From Nitrobacter sp. Nb-311A (GTDB lineage: Bacteria; Pseudomonadota; Alphaproteobacteria; Rhizobiales; Xanthobacteraceae), in NCBI RefSeq assembly GCF_000152905.1, contig NZ_AAMY01000010.1, positions 1-64,000 on the forward strand: 64,000 bases of DNA. Reading direction: 5' to 3'. How positions within the stretch are numbered: the stretch's first letter is position 1; every line of letters starts with the position of its first letter. The notes under the pieces are model-generated. The model searched no databases. It saw nothing but the letters and a program-made list of their open reading frames with translations, and had not been told where the DNA came from. Shown piece after piece: positions 54,656 to 63,940 of the stretch. A program made the translations under genes and the position numbers.

Positions 54656-57600
54656 TCATTCGGCCGCTGCATCTGCTCTATTTCGCTTCGGCTTTCCTGC
54701 CTTCTCCAGCACCGGCTTCAAAAAATCCCCGGTATGGCTGCGCGGCGCTTTCACAATGTCTTCCGGCGGTCCCCACGCCACAATCTCCCCGCCACCGTCT
54801 CCACCATCGGGGCCAAGATCGATCACCCAGTCCGCGGTCTTGATGACTTCAAGGTTGTGTTCGATCACCACCACTGTATTACCCTGCGCGACCAGTTCAT
54901 GAAGAACTTCAAGAAGTTTCTTTACATCATGGAAATGCAGGCCGGTTGTTGGTTCGTCCAGAATGTAGAGTGTGCGGCCGGTCGCGCGTTTCGACAGTTC
55001 CTTGGCGAGTTTAACGCGCTGCGCCTCGCCGCCGGACAATGTGGTGGCCTGTTGCCCTACATGAATGTAGTCAAGGCCAACGCGATGCAGCGTCTTGAAG
55101 GTTTCGCGCACGCGCGGTACCGCCTTGAAAAATTCGGCGGCTTCCTCGACCGTCATGTCGAGCACGTCCGAAATCGACTTGCCTTTGAACAGCACCTCCA
55201 GCGTCTCGCGATTGTAGCGCTTGCCCTTGCAGGTGTCGCAGGTGACGTAAACATCAGGCAGGAAGTGCATCTCGATCTTGATGACCCCGTCGCCCTGGCA
55301 GGCCTCGCAACGCCCACCTTTGACATTGAACGAGAACCGGCCTGGCGCGTAACCGCGGGCCTTGGCTTCCGGCAGTCCGGCGAACCACTCACGGATCGGC
55401 GTAAAGGCGCCGGTGTAGGTTGCTGGATTGGAGCGCGGCGTGCGCCCGATCGGCGACTGGTCGATATCGATGATCTTGTCGATATGCTCCAGGCCCTCGA
55501 TACGGTCATGCGGCGCGGGAGGATCGCTCGCATTATTCAGTTTCCGCGCGATCGCCTTGTAAAGCGTGTCGATCAGCAGCGTCGACTTGCCGCCGCCGGA
55601 AACACCAGTGATGCAGGTAAACAGGCCGAGCGGAACTTCCGCGGTGACGTTCTTGAGGTTGTTGCCATGCGCGTTGACCACCTTGATGGTGCGGCGATGG
55701 TTCGGCGGCCGCCGATCCCGCACCTCGACAGCCAGTTCGCCGGTCAGATACTTGCCGGTCAGCGACTTCGGGTGGCGCATGATGTCGGCTGGCGTGCCCT
55801 GCGCGACGATATGGCCACCGTGAACGCCGGCGCCGGGCCCGATATCGAGCACATGGTCGGCGAGGCGGATAGCGTCCTCGTCGTGTTCGACAACGATGAC
55901 CGTATTGCCGAGATTGCGCAGCCGCTTCAGAGTTTCGAGCAGGCGGGCATTGTCGCGCTGGTGCAAGCCGATGGAAGGCTCGTCCAGCACATAGAGTACG
56001 CCGGTCAGGCCTGAACCGATCTGCGAAGCAAGCCGTATGCGCTGGCTCTCGCCACCGGACAGCGTGCCGGAAGCGCGCGACAGCGTGAGATAGCTGAGAC
56101 CGACATCAAGCAGAAACGACAGCCGCTCGCGGATCTCCTTCAAGACGCGGCCGGCAATCTCGTTCTGCTGCGCCGAAAGCATTGCCGGAACCGCCTCGAA
56201 CCATTCGCCGGCACGCCGGATCGACAGTTCACTGATCTCGCCGATGTGCCTGTTCCCGATCCTGACGCACAGCGCCTCCGGCTTGAGTCGATAGCCCTTG
56301 CAGGAATCGCATGGCACATCGGAGAAGTATTTTCCAAGCTCCTCGCGCGCCCATTCGCTTTCGGTCTCGCGATAACGGCGATCGATATTGGGGATAATGC
56401 CCTCGAACGGTTTCCTGGTTTCGTAGCAACGTACGCCGTCTTCATAGGAAAACTTGATCTCGTTGTCGCCCGAACCATGCAAAAGCGCGGCCTGCGTCTT
56501 CTTCGGCAGGTCTTTCCATTTGGTATCCAGCGTGAACTTGTAGAATTTTCCGAGCGCGGTCAGGGTCTGCAGGTAATAGGGCGACGACGATTTCGTCCAG
56601 GGTGCGATCGCGCCTTTGCGCAGTGTCAATTCCCTGTTCGGTATGACGAGATCTTCATCGACATGCTGCTCGATACCGAGGCCACCGCATTTTGGGCAGG
56701 CGCCGTAGGGATTATTAAATGAAAACAGCCGAGGCTCGATCTCCGGGAGCGTAAAGCCGGACACGGGACACGCGAACTTTTCCGAGAAAAGGATGCGTTC
56801 GGGGCCGGCGAGTTGAGAGTGAATCTTTGCGGCCTTCTTTATCCCGGATTCTGCCTGCTCCTTCCCCCCTTGAGGAGAAGGGTTGGGGCGGGAGGCGTCC
56901 TCAGGCGCCGGCGCCCGTAGCTTACTCCCCTCCCGGCGCTTGGCGCCGACCTTCTCCTCAAGAGGGGAGGTGACAGAAAGAGAAGCGGCGGGAGCATCCG
57001 CATATTCGATCACCGCCAAGCCTTCTGCGAGTTTCAAGGCAGTCTCGAACGACTCAGCCAGCCGCTGGCCCAGGTCCGGCCGCACGACGATACGGTCGAC
57101 CACCACGTCGATGTCGTGCGGAGTCTTCTTATCCAGCGCAGGAACATCGGCGAGTTCATAGAATGCACCGTCGATCTTGACGCGCTGAAAACCCTTCTTG
57201 AGATACTCCGCCAGCTCTTTTCGATATTCGCCCTTTCGGCCGCGAATGACCGGCGCCAGCAGATAGAGTCGCGTGCCATCGGGCAGCGCCAATACCCGGT
57301 CGACCATCTGCGATACTGTCTGGCTTTCGATCGGCAGGCCGGTCGCGGGCGAATAAGGCACGCCAACGCGCGCCCACAGCAGCCGCATGTAGTCGTAGAT
57401 CTCGGTGACGGTCCCCACTGTCGAGCGCGGATTCTTCGAAGTGGTTTTCTGTTCAATGGAAATCGCCGGCGACAGCCCGTCGATCTGATCGACATCGGGC
57501 TTCTGCATCATCTCCAGAAACTGACGCGCGTAAGCCGACAGGGATTCGACATAGCGGCGTTGACCCTCGGCATAGATGGTGTCGAACGCCAGCGAGGATT

Positions 57601-57754
57601 TGCCGGAGCCGGAGAGGCCGGTGAACACCACAAGCTTATCACGCGGGATCTCGAGATCGACGTTCTTCAGGTTGTGCTCGCGAGCCCCACGAATCGTGAT
57701 GGCGCGACTCGCGGGACTCAATTGTTGCCGCTTCGCCTTGATGACTTCGTCCAT
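54656..57754 (-). CDS. uvrA: Excinuclease ABC subunit A
   Basis: A 1032-residue DNA-damage-recognition ATPase of nucleotide excision repair. I start at [12 protein letters not shown] (ATG 57754); the frame is open 86 codons further up but without similarity to UvrA. The first Walker A is GLSGSGKSS and the second GVSGGGKST; signature motifs are [19 protein letters not shown] and [18 protein letters not shown]. Zinc modules are [24 protein letters not shown] and [13 protein letters not shown] with [13 protein letters not shown]. About 36 residues (263-298) come from a palindromic repeat inserted in frame. A LexA box lies 93 bases upstream. Confidence 0.97.
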   Translation of the reverse strand: MDEVIKAKRQQLSPASRAITIRGAREHNLKNVDLEIPRDKLVVFTGLSGSGKSSLAFDTIYAEGQRRYVESLSAYARQFLEMMQKPDVDQIDGLSPAISIEQKTTSKNPRSTVGTVTEIYDYMRLLWARVGVPYSPATGLPIESQTVSQMVDRVLALPDGTRLYLLAPVIRGRKGEYRKELAEYLKKGFQRVKIDGAFYELADVPALDKKTPHDIDVVVDRIVVRPDLGQRLAESFETALKLAEGLAVIEYADAPAASLSVTSPLEEKVGAKRREGSKLRAPAPEDASRPNPSPQGGKEQAESGIKKAAKIHSQLAGPERILFSEKFACPVSGFTLPEIEPRLFSFNNPYGACPKCGGLGIEQHVDEDLVIPNRELTLRKGAIAPWTKSSSPYYLQTLTALGKFYKFTLDTKWKDLPKKTQAALLHGSGDNEIKFSYEDGVRCYETRKPFEGIIPNIDRRYRETESEWAREELGKYFSDVPCDSCKGYRLKPEALCVRIGNRHIGEISELSIRRAGEWFEAVPAMLSAQQNEIAGRVLKEIRERLSFLLDVGLSYLTLSRASGTLSGGESQRIRLASQIGSGLTGVLYVLDEPSIGLHQRDNARLLETLKRLRNLGNTVIVVEHDEDAIRLADHVLDIGPGAGVHGGHIVAQGTPADIMRHPKSLTGKYLTGELAVEVRDRRPPNHRRTIKVVNAHGNNLKNVTAEVPLGLFTCITGVSGGGKSTLLIDTLYKAIARKLNNASDPPAPHDRIEGLEHIDKIIDIDQSPIGRTPRSNPATYTGAFTPIREWFAGLPEAKARGYAPGRFSFNVKGGRCEACQGDGVIKIEMHFLPDVYVTCDTCKGKRYNRETLEVLFKGKSISDVLDMTVEEAAEFFKAVPRVRETFKTLHRVGLDYIHVGQQATTLSGGEAQRVKLAKELSKRATGRTLYILDEPTTGLHFHDVKKLLEVLHELVAQGNTVVVIEHNLEVIKTADWVIDLGPDGGDGGGEIVAWGPPEDIVKAPRSHTGDFLKPVLEKAGKPKRNRADAAAE
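56863..56967. repeat. Palindromic element inserted in frame within uvrA
   Basis: The outer arms are CCTTGAGGAGAAGG (right after the C run at 56865) and CCTTCTCCTCAAG (56950-56962), a near-perfect inverted repeat of about 19 bp. Between them lie further stems, including GGCGCCGGCGCC and GGCGCTTGGCGCC. The element is about 105 bp and adds some 35 residues to UvrA without breaking the frame (residues about 263-298, between the UvrB-binding region and the zinc module FACPVSGF). The encoded residues are charged and look like a disordered loop. Confidence 0.8.
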
Positions 57755-57847
57755 GACAGGGCTTTTCCGGGGCGCAAAAGCCGCGCCGCGTTTGAACGCG
57801 CCACACGGACGAAATCCCGGAGTGACGTCGTTTGTGGCAGTCTGTGG

Positions 57848-57862
57848 GAACGTAGATAGAAC
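57848..57862 (-). promoter_or_regulatory. LexA box upstream of uvrA
   Basis: GAAC-GTAGATA-GAAC on the top strand, read leftward as GTTC-N7-GTTC, the direct-repeat LexA site of alphaproteobacteria. It lies 93 bases upstream of the uvrA ATG, so uvrA should be derepressed in the SOS response. Confidence 0.8.
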
Positions 57863-57985
57863 GGCGCACGATTTCCAGAGGGCGTCAGCGATCATCCCCG
57901 GTTTCATCAGGAGAGACAGCCCGGCCAGGATCGGCATGTTGCCTGCTGGCGCGTTTTTCTGCTTGCGACACCGGCGCTCAAACAA

Positions 57986-58009
57986 AAAGGCCGGCAAAAG
58001 CCGGCCTTT
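57986..58009. terminator. Intrinsic terminator after the porin gene
   Basis: AAAGGCCGGC-AAAA-GCCGGCCTTT, a perfect 10-bp stem, 33 bases beyond the stop of the leftward porin gene. Read leftward it is followed by T-rich sequence (TTTTTGTTTG), so the porin transcript ends here before uvrA. Confidence 0.85.
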
Positions 58010-58042
58010 CAAAGTTTTTCAGGAAAGTCGGATCAGATGCGA

Positions 58043-58816
58043 TCAATACCGCGCAATGGCCGGGCCACCCCAGCGGTAGTTGATGCGCGCGGTGACGAGG
58101 TCCACGTCCTGGCTGATATTGTCGGTTCCAAATAGCGTACCGGCTGCTCCGGCTACGCCATTGTTGATGAAGGTCGTTCTGCTGTTGCCCATGAAGATGT
58201 GATCGTACTCGAATGCAAGCGACCAGTTTGGCGCGAAACCATACTCCAGGCCGACACCGACCGTAGCACCCCAGCGGGAATTATTGACGTCGTTGGTCAC
58301 CTGAGCACCGGTCAGGGTAGCAAGGCTCCGGTATCGGTTGGACGTCACGGCGGCGCCGCCCTTCACGTAAAGCAATGTGGCATCCCAGGCGTAACCGATC
58401 TGGCCGGTGAATAGGCCGAAGGCGCCGAGATGGCTGTCGTTGGTGAAGGCTGGGAAGGCGAGGCTGGCACGGCGACCGCTCAGATCGGCCCAGTTGCCCT
58501 GCGCTTCAAGGCCGAACACCCAGTTGGTGGACTGCCAGCGATAGCCGATCTGGCCACCAGCCGTGCCTCCGGTCGCATCATGGCAACCCTCATTCGCTAC
58601 GAAGGCACCCGCGGGCGTGGTGAAGTTCCAGCAATTCCTGCTCGATCCCCAACCACCGTTCGCACCGATATAGAAACCGCTCCAGTCGTAAATCGCGGCC
58701 ATCATCGGAGGAGGAGCCTTCGTATAAGTACGCGGGGCAAGGTCGGCCGCGGTGGCGGGCGCCGCGCCAAGGCCAATAGCAAGAGCACCGACGGCCCCGA
58801 TCAGTAACTTGTTCAT
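58043..58816 (-). CDS. Omp25/Omp31-like outer membrane beta-barrel protein
   Basis: A 257-residue outer membrane protein with a signal peptide (about 1-23, ending ATAAD). The mature part starts [13 protein letters not shown], then [17 protein letters not shown], the typical opening of Omp25/Omp31 proteins in Brucella and Bradyrhizobium, followed by alternating-residue strands and the C-terminal signature [15 protein letters not shown]. The C-terminal aromatic residue fits BAM-dependent insertion. It has its own terminator on the uvrA side and runs alone. Confidence 0.88.
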   Translation of the reverse strand: MNKLLIGAVGALAIGLGAAPATAADLAPRTYTKAPPPMMAAIYDWSGFYIGANGGWGSSRNCWNFTTPAGAFVANEGCHDATGGTAGGQIGYRWQSTNWVFGLEAQGNWADLSGRRASLAFPAFTNDSHLGAFGLFTGQIGYAWDATLLYVKGGAAVTSNRYRSLATLTGAQVTNDVNNSRWGATVGVGLEYGFAPNWSLAFEYDHIFMGNSRTTFINNGVAGAAGTLFGTDNISQDVDLVTARINYRWGGPAIARY

Positions 58817-59016
58817 TTCAAATCCCCGGATTTGGCTTTATTTTCAACAACTAAGGCGCGAACGCTGGTCGTTACCCCGAATTCATGAATCACTATACGC
58901 TTTGGTGTGGCAAAATGCCGTCTCTCAAATGCAACACTCCAAATCAAATCAGTCTGTTCCGCACGCGGTGCGCCTCTTTAGAGATGCGTCCCGATTTTGC
59001 TCTTGTTTCCCGTTGA

Positions 59017-59031
59017 GAACAAATAACGAAC
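59017..59031 (+). promoter_or_regulatory. LexA box upstream of ssb
   Basis: GAAC-AAATAAC-GAAC is the reverse reading of GTTC-N7-GTTC, the alphaproteobacterial LexA site. It lies 173 bases upstream of the ssb ATG. Finding two such sites before two known SOS genes in 1.2 kb argues that both are functional. Confidence 0.75.
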
Positions 59032-59204
59032 ACTGTACTGATACGCCGTCGGTGGATAACCTGGCGAATAGCCTCTCGGCGCAACGACGGGAGTGTAGGT
59101 TGTTCGGATGCCGTCACGGCTTGACTTGAGGGGATTTGAGCGGCAACGGGGCTAGCGTCGGCTTTGGGCTAGCAATATCGGGACGGGGACATTGGAGAGC
59201 GGCG

Positions 59205-59696
59205 ATGGCGGGTAGCGTGAACAAGGTTATTCTGATCGGCAATCTTGGCGCCGACCCGGAAATCAAGCGGACCCAGGATGGACGGCCGATCGCCAATCTG
59301 CGGATCGCCACCTCTGAAACCTGGCGCGACAGGACCAGCGGCGAGCGCAAGGAGAAGACTGAGTGGCACCGCGTCGTGATTTTCAACGAAGGCCTCTGCA
59401 AGGTTGTTGAGCAGTATCTGAAAAAGGGCTCGAAGGTCTACATCGAGGGGCAGTTGCAGACCCGTAAATGGACCGACCAGAACGGCGTCGAAAAATACTC
59501 GACCGAAGTTGTGCTACAGAATTTCAATTCGACTCTGACAATGCTCGATGGCCGCAACAGCGGTGGTGGCGGCAATTTCGGATCTGACGATTCCGGCGGC
59601 GACTTTGGGTCCGGGCGTCCGTCCGGCGGTGCGCCGCGCCGCGCCGTGGCCACGGGCAGTCACAACGCCGACATGGACGACGATATTCCGTTTTGA
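59205..59696 (+). CDS. ssb: Single-stranded DNA-binding protein
   Basis: A 163-residue SSB. The OB fold (about 1-110) shows [53 protein letters not shown] and [15 protein letters not shown] Gly/Ser-rich linker follows (about 118-152) and the protein ends DMDDDIPF, the peptide that recruits repair and replication partners. ATG 59205 is supported by MAGSVNK, the usual alphaproteobacterial N terminus. The uvrA-ssb neighbourhood is conserved across proteobacteria, here with the porin gene between them. Confidence 0.97.
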   Translation: MAGSVNKVILIGNLGADPEIKRTQDGRPIANLRIATSETWRDRTSGERKEKTEWHRVVIFNEGLCKVVEQYLKKGSKVYIEGQLQTRKWTDQNGVEKYSTEVVLQNFNSTLTMLDGRNSGGGGNFGSDDSGGDFGSGRPSGGAPRRAVATGSHNADMDDDIPF

Positions 59697-59788
59697 GGGA
59701 AGTCCCCCGCCTACGAAAATATTGAAAATGTCGCTGGCGCATTCGATGCTGGCCCGCCCACCCGAAACGAACACGTTGAAAGCACTGC

Positions 59789-59816
59789 CCCGCCGGTGAT
59801 GAGCCGGCGGGTTTCT
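59789..59816 (+). terminator. Intrinsic terminator between ssb and cspA
   Basis: CCCGCCGG / CCGGCGGG with a 7-base loop followed by TTTCT. It lies about 90 bases after the ssb stop and before the cspA start. Confidence 0.8.
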
Positions 59817-59878
59817 CTTGCATTCAGTCATTGGTTGGCATGTGATCAACGTCCTTAAATGTTTTGGAGATGACCAAC

Positions 59879-60082
59879 GTGGCGACTGGTACTGTGAAGT
59901 GGTTCAACGGGCAAAAAGGCTATGGTTTCATTCAGCCCGACAGCGGCGGCAAGGACGTCTTTGTCCATATTTCGGCGGTGGAGAGGGCCGGCCTTAACTC
60001 GCTCAATGAAGGCGACAAGATATCCTACGAGGTCGTCGCCAACCGTGGCAAGGAGTCGGCTGAAAACCTTAGGGTAGGTTGA
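59879..60082 (+). CDS. cspA: Cold-shock protein, CspA family
   Basis: A 67-residue RNA chaperone. I choose the GTG at 59879 because it yields ATGTVKWFNGQKGYGFIQPD (after the first residue), the standard CspA N terminus, and because GGAG lies nine bases upstream; an ATG at 59870 would sit directly on that GGAG. The RNP motifs GYGFIQ and VFVHISAVE are present. It binds single-stranded RNA and melts structure. A strong terminator follows after nine bases. Confidence 0.95.
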   Translation: MATGTVKWFNGQKGYGFIQPDSGGKDVFVHISAVERAGLNSLNEGDKISYEVVANRGKESAENLRVG

Positions 60083-60090
60083 CCTTTCTA

Positions 60091-60116
60091 CCCGCCGGTC
60101 ACGACCGGCGGGTTTT
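60091..60116 (+). terminator. Intrinsic terminator of cspA
   Basis: CCCGCCGGTC-AC-GACCGGCGGG followed by TTTT, eight bases after the cspA stop: a perfect 10-bp stem with T tract. Confidence 0.9.
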
Positions 60117-60202
60117 ACGTCGGACGCAAATGCGTTCCGCGCTCCCGCTTTCTTCAAGGGCGCTTATGTTAGAGCGGATACACACCAGGAGATTTTTGTC
60201 GG

Positions 60203-60535
60203 ATGTTCATCGCCATGAATCGGTTCCGCGTCATCAAGGGAAATGAAGCGGCTTTTGAACAGGTCTGGCTCTCGCGTGACAGTTATCTAGCGGACGTACC
60301 TGGATTCGTTGAGTTTCATCTGTTGCGTGGACCTGAAGCGGAAGATCACACGCTATATGCCTCTCACACGATCTGGCAGAACCGCGGCTCCTTCGAGGCA
60401 TGGACGAAATCAGAGGCGTTTCGAGCCGCTCACGCCAGCGCGGGAGGCAATAAGCCTCTCTATCTAGGTCACCCTCAATTGGAAAAATTCGAGACGCTTC
60501 AGACTGTGACCAGTTCTGCAACCCAGCGCGGGTAA
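60203..60535 (+). CDS. hmuQ: IsdG/HmuQ-type haem oxygenase, ABM fold
   Basis: A 110-residue ferredoxin-like ABM-fold protein. The three residues that define IsdG-type haem-degrading enzymes line up: Asn6 in AMNRFRV, Trp67 in FEAWTKS and His77, the haem ligand, in FRAAHASAG. Bradyrhizobium japonicum HmuQ/HmuD are characterised members of this group that open haem to release iron. Gene symbol tentative, since two such genes exist there. It stands alone; no Irr or Fur-type site is recognised by eye in the 86 bases before it. Confidence 0.8.
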   Translation: MFIAMNRFRVIKGNEAAFEQVWLSRDSYLADVPGFVEFHLLRGPEAEDHTLYASHTIWQNRGSFEAWTKSEAFRAAHASAGGNKPLYLGHPQLEKFETLQTVTSSATQRG

Positions 60536-60617
60536 CCGCAGAACAACGACATGTCGCGCTCGTGCTGACGCAGCCCAGCCACTTTTAAGCGGCCGATTCC
60601 GCCAGTGAGGACTGGCG

Positions 60618-60800
60618 GATTTTGCGTGAAGAAAACCCGTCAGATCAAAATCATAGAGAGCCCCGCTTCTGATTCGATCAAAGCGGGAAGGCTTCAGAGC
60701 ATGATCCCGAGATGTGGGAACTGGTTTTCGGAAAAGATCATGCTCAAACAAATAGATAAACGACGAGTCTAATCCAACGCAGTTGAATTCAGACTCCAGA
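60618..60800. repeat. Composite: family B remnant joined to a family A repeat
   Basis: 60618-60694 reads as the left half of family B in reverse (CGTGAAGAAAACCCGTCAGA and the CGCTTCTGATTCGATCA stem). A full family A copy follows directly at 60696 (AGAGCATGATCCCGAGATGT to CCAACGCAGTTG and GACTCCAG). The two families thus meet with no spacer. Confidence 0.75.
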
Positions 60801-60835
60801 GCCCGGAAGCTGCGCTCCGATCCCGGGAATCGATC

Positions 60836-61003
60836 CTACTTGATCTTAGCTTCGCGAAATTCGACGTGTTTGCGCGCGACCGGATCGTATTTTTTCTTGA
60901 CCAGCTTGTCGGTCATGGTGCGCGAATTCTTTTTAGCTACGTAGTAAAAGCCTGTGTCAGCACTGGAAACGAGCTTGACCTTGATGGTGACCGCCTTGGC
61001 CAT
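60836..61003 (-). CDS. rpmG: 50S ribosomal protein L33
   Basis: A 55-residue basic protein starting [20 protein letters not shown], then [20 protein letters not shown] and [13 protein letters not shown]. This is L33 of the alphaproteobacterial type, without the CxxC zinc pairs of other L33 forms. It lies alone, downstream of the composite repeat, and is short enough to be missed by length filters. Confidence 0.93.
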   Translation of the reverse strand: MAKAVTIKVKLVSSADTGFYYVAKKNSRTMTDKLVKKKYDPVARKHVEFREAKIK

Positions 61004-61397
61004 GTGCAAACCCTTGATGTCGGGAAAATGGAAAGCTGGCCCGCATCAGGCCTGCATTTAGCGGGCAAACTAGCCCCGAAACATCGAAAGTCAAGGATTT
61101 CGAAGTTCACGACGCTAAAATCGGTCCCACCCGGCGTTGGCTCGCCGGCGCCCGGTGTTTCGGGCGCACTCCACATCTGATTCTTGAATCGATTGTCATC
61201 GTATTGTCCGCTTTTGTATATTTTTCGGATCTTGTTCGTTTAATTTGTATGGAAGGCGACAGGATTGAAAGAGATGTGCTTCGACTGGGGCTGGTTGGCC
61301 ATTTAAGTATGAGCGGAGCGCCAAGTGTGGCTCCAACGCCCCAGCCACAGAGTTTCCGCTGAGTCTGCCCCAAAGGGGTTTCCTTATTACCCCGACG
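61004..61397. other. Divergent promoter region rpmG/tolC
   Basis: Nearly 400 bases with no gene. 61190-61260 is AT-rich (GTATATTTTTCGGATC, then GTTTAATTTGTATGG) and probably contains the divergent promoters. No terminator or named RNA is recognised. Confidence 0.4.
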
Positions 61398-61469
61398 ATG
61401 AATATGTTTCGCGCGGGGGACTCGAGGGGGATCCGGCGTAGAGTTCCGCCTCGTGTGCATCTGGTTAAG

Positions 61470-62909
61470 ATGAAGAATGGAACTTCGCGGATGGGTGGTG
61501 TGAGACTGGTGGCCGGGGCCGCCGTGTTGGCTCTTGCGACGGCGTCACCGGGGGCGGCGACACGGGGCGTTGCCGACACCATCGAGTCGGCACTTGTGCG
61601 ATCGTACCAGAGCAACCCTCAACTCAACGCGCAGCGCGCCGCGGTTCGTGTCACCGATGAAAGTGTGCCCCAAGCCCTGTCGGGCTATCGGCCCAGAGTC
61701 GCCATAACCGCGAGTGGCGGCTATCAGCATAGCGACCTCACTGTTAGCCAGGGTCTGCCGAACCAGGGTTTGGTGGGCAACTTGCAGGCGAGGCTCAAGG
61801 GTGATCGGCTACCTGTGTCTGTCGGCGCCACGGTTTCACAGACGCTCTTTGACGGTTTCCAGGCTGCTAACAGGACCCGTGCGGCGGAAGGACAGGTTTC
61901 GGCCGCGCGCGAGGGATTAAGAGTTCTCGAGCAGACCGTTCTCCTCTCTGCGGCAACCATCTACATGGATTATCTGCGGGATTCCGCCATTGTGGAAGTT
62001 CAGCGCAGCAATGTCCGCGTGCTCGAGGAGACGCTGAAGCAGACGCGTGATCGTTTCAATGTCGGCGAGGTGACCCGAACCGACGTGGCGCAATCGGAGG
62101 CGCAACTCGCCGCCGGCCGTACGCAGCTTATGGCTGCTGAATCCACCCTCACGACCACGCGCGCGAATTTTCGGCGCATAGTTGGCAACGAACCCGGGCA
62201 ATTGGCGCCGGGGTCGCCGGTCGATCGCTACCTGCCGGCAACGCTCGCAGGCGCCGTGGATCTTGCCCTTACCCAAAATCCCAACGTAACCGCGGCGATG
62301 TATGGCATCGACATCAGTCACTTGCAGATCAAGGTTGCAGAGGGTGCGCTGTTCCCGAGTCTGACGCTCCAGGCCAGCGTGCAACAAGGCTATGATCAGC
62401 AGCTCACGATACCGAAACAGCTTTTCGCATCTGCGATCGCACAGGTGACGGTGCCGATCTATCAGGGCGGCGCTGAATATTCGCTGATCCGCCAGTCCAA
62501 GGAAACGCTGGCCCAACAACGTCTCACTCTCGAACAGGTTCGCAATCAGGCGCGCGCCAGCGTGGTGCAGGCGTGGGGCCAGCTCGTCGCGACCAAGTTG
62601 CAGGTGAAGTCGGCCCAGGCTCAGGTTGAGGCGTCCGAGATTGCGGTCAACGGCATCCGCGAAGAAGCCAAGGCCGGGCAACGGACCACGTTCGACGTGT
62701 TGGTCGCGCAACAGACGCTCGTCAGCGCCCGCGTAGCGCTGGTGACAGCTCAACATGATCGCGTGGTCGCTTCCTATGCGGTTTTGAATGCCGTTGGTCG
62801 ACTGTCGCCGCAGGTGCTGAAGCTAAACACCACGGTGTACGATCCGAGTGTCCACTACCATCAGGTTCGCGACAGTTGGGCTGGTATGCGTACGCCGGAC
62901 GGACAGTGA
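61470..62909 (+). CDS. tolC: TolC-family outer membrane efflux protein
   Basis: A 479-residue protein from ATG 61470; ATG 61398 is also open and 61491 is possible, and none has a strong ribosome site. 61470 leaves a normal signal peptide (VRLVAGAAVLALATASPG). The protein then shows the two OEP repeats of trimeric TolC channels: SALVRSYQSNPQLNAQRAAV and, in the second half, AVDLALTQNPNVTAAMYG. The paired helical segments are rich in Gln and Ala, as expected for the periplasmic tunnel. It acts with type I secretion or RND pumps. popZ follows. Confidence 0.92.
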   Translation: MKNGTSRMGGVRLVAGAAVLALATASPGAATRGVADTIESALVRSYQSNPQLNAQRAAVRVTDESVPQALSGYRPRVAITASGGYQHSDLTVSQGLPNQGLVGNLQARLKGDRLPVSVGATVSQTLFDGFQAANRTRAAEGQVSAAREGLRVLEQTVLLSAATIYMDYLRDSAIVEVQRSNVRVLEETLKQTRDRFNVGEVTRTDVAQSEAQLAAGRTQLMAAESTLTTTRANFRRIVGNEPGQLAPGSPVDRYLPATLAGAVDLALTQNPNVTAAMYGIDISHLQIKVAEGALFPSLTLQASVQQGYDQQLTIPKQLFASAIAQVTVPIYQGGAEYSLIRQSKETLAQQRLTLEQVRNQARASVVQAWGQLVATKLQVKSAQAQVEASEIAVNGIREEAKAGQRTTFDVLVAQQTLVSARVALVTAQHDRVVASYAVLNAVGRLSPQVLKLNTTVYDPSVHYHQVRDSWAGMRTPDGQ

Positions 62910-63175
62910 TCGCGTCGACTGTGGCCGCGTCCACAGTCCCGTTGCTTGCAATCAATTGTTGCCATGCCGTACCCTTCCACAGGATCGGGAAGCGATTCGG
63001 ACCACAGTCGGCGTTTATCGGATCTTGCTGCGGAAGTTCGGGCGAAGAATTGGGGTCGCCACCGGTTCGCAACGCTTTCTTGGGGAATAAATCCGGTTGC
63101 GATCGAAATCGACGCCGCACCTCGGAAAGTCCTTCATCGCTTGAGGCCAGGGCCGCGACAGATGTGGAGTTGGAC

Positions 63176-63835
63176 ATGACGCAACCTGCAAAGGTCCCGG
63201 AGCCCTCTATGGAGGAGATTCTGGCGTCGATCCGTCGCATCATCGCGGATGATGAAAAGCCCGCGGCGGCTGGAGGCTTAGCCGTCGCTGAGACAGCTGT
63301 AGCAAAACCTCAATCCACCCCTTCCGTCGCTAAGCCGGCCACTCCCGCGAATGCTGACGGCGCCAATAGCCAGGACGATATTGACGCGATGCTTGCGAAC
63401 CTCGACGCCGCAACCACCGAGGAGGAAGTCCGGCCTGCCCAGGCTGACGAGGTTTTCGAACTAACGGATGAAATGGCCGTGCCGAATGCTCCGCAGGCGG
63501 CTTTTCAGAAAATCGAGCCTCAGGACGATTTGGAATTCGCCGAGGCTGCACAGGCCGCGACTGCCCCGCCGGATCCTCCTGCTGTCGCTCGTCCGCCCAA
63601 TCCAGATGCCGCACCGGCAGCGCAAATTCTGTCGCATTCGACAGTGTCTGCGGTCGAAACCGCTTTCAACTCACTTGCCAGCACCGTGTTGACCAACAAC
63701 GCTCGCACACTAGAGGATCTGGTCAAGGAGATGCTGCGTCCGATGCTGAAGTCCTGGCTCGATGACAACCTGCCGGGGTTGGTGGAGCGCATCGTCAAGG
63801 CTGAAATCGAGCGGGTCTCGCGCGGGCGCCCGTAA
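63176..63835 (+). CDS. popZ: Cell-pole organizing protein PopZ
   Basis: A 219-residue protein (DUF2497). The short N-terminal interaction motif EPSMEEILASIRRIIADDE (about 8-26) is followed by a long acidic, Pro/Ala-rich disordered linker and the C-terminal oligomerisation helices LVKEMLRPMLKSWLDDNLP and ERIVKAEIERVSRG. PopZ builds the polar matrix that holds ParB and signalling proteins in alphaproteobacteria. The frame is open far upstream but only from ATG 63176 is the family sequence seen. Following tolC and preceding valS is the common order; valS would lie just beyond the window. Confidence 0.93.
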   Translation: MTQPAKVPEPSMEEILASIRRIIADDEKPAAAGGLAVAETAVAKPQSTPSVAKPATPANADGANSQDDIDAMLANLDAATTEEEVRPAQADEVFELTDEMAVPNAPQAAFQKIEPQDDLEFAEAAQAATAPPDPPAVARPPNPDAAPAAQILSHSTVSAVETAFNSLASTVLTNNARTLEDLVKEMLRPMLKSWLDDNLPGLVERIVKAEIERVSRGRP

Positions 63836-63940
63836 TCTCCGTCTACGGAGCCGGAACAGCCCGGCAGCCCTCGAAGCGGAAGGTCGAACCGGCCCCTGAT
63901 GCCTGGAACCTACCTCTGCGTTCCGGAGCATTTTCCGGCG

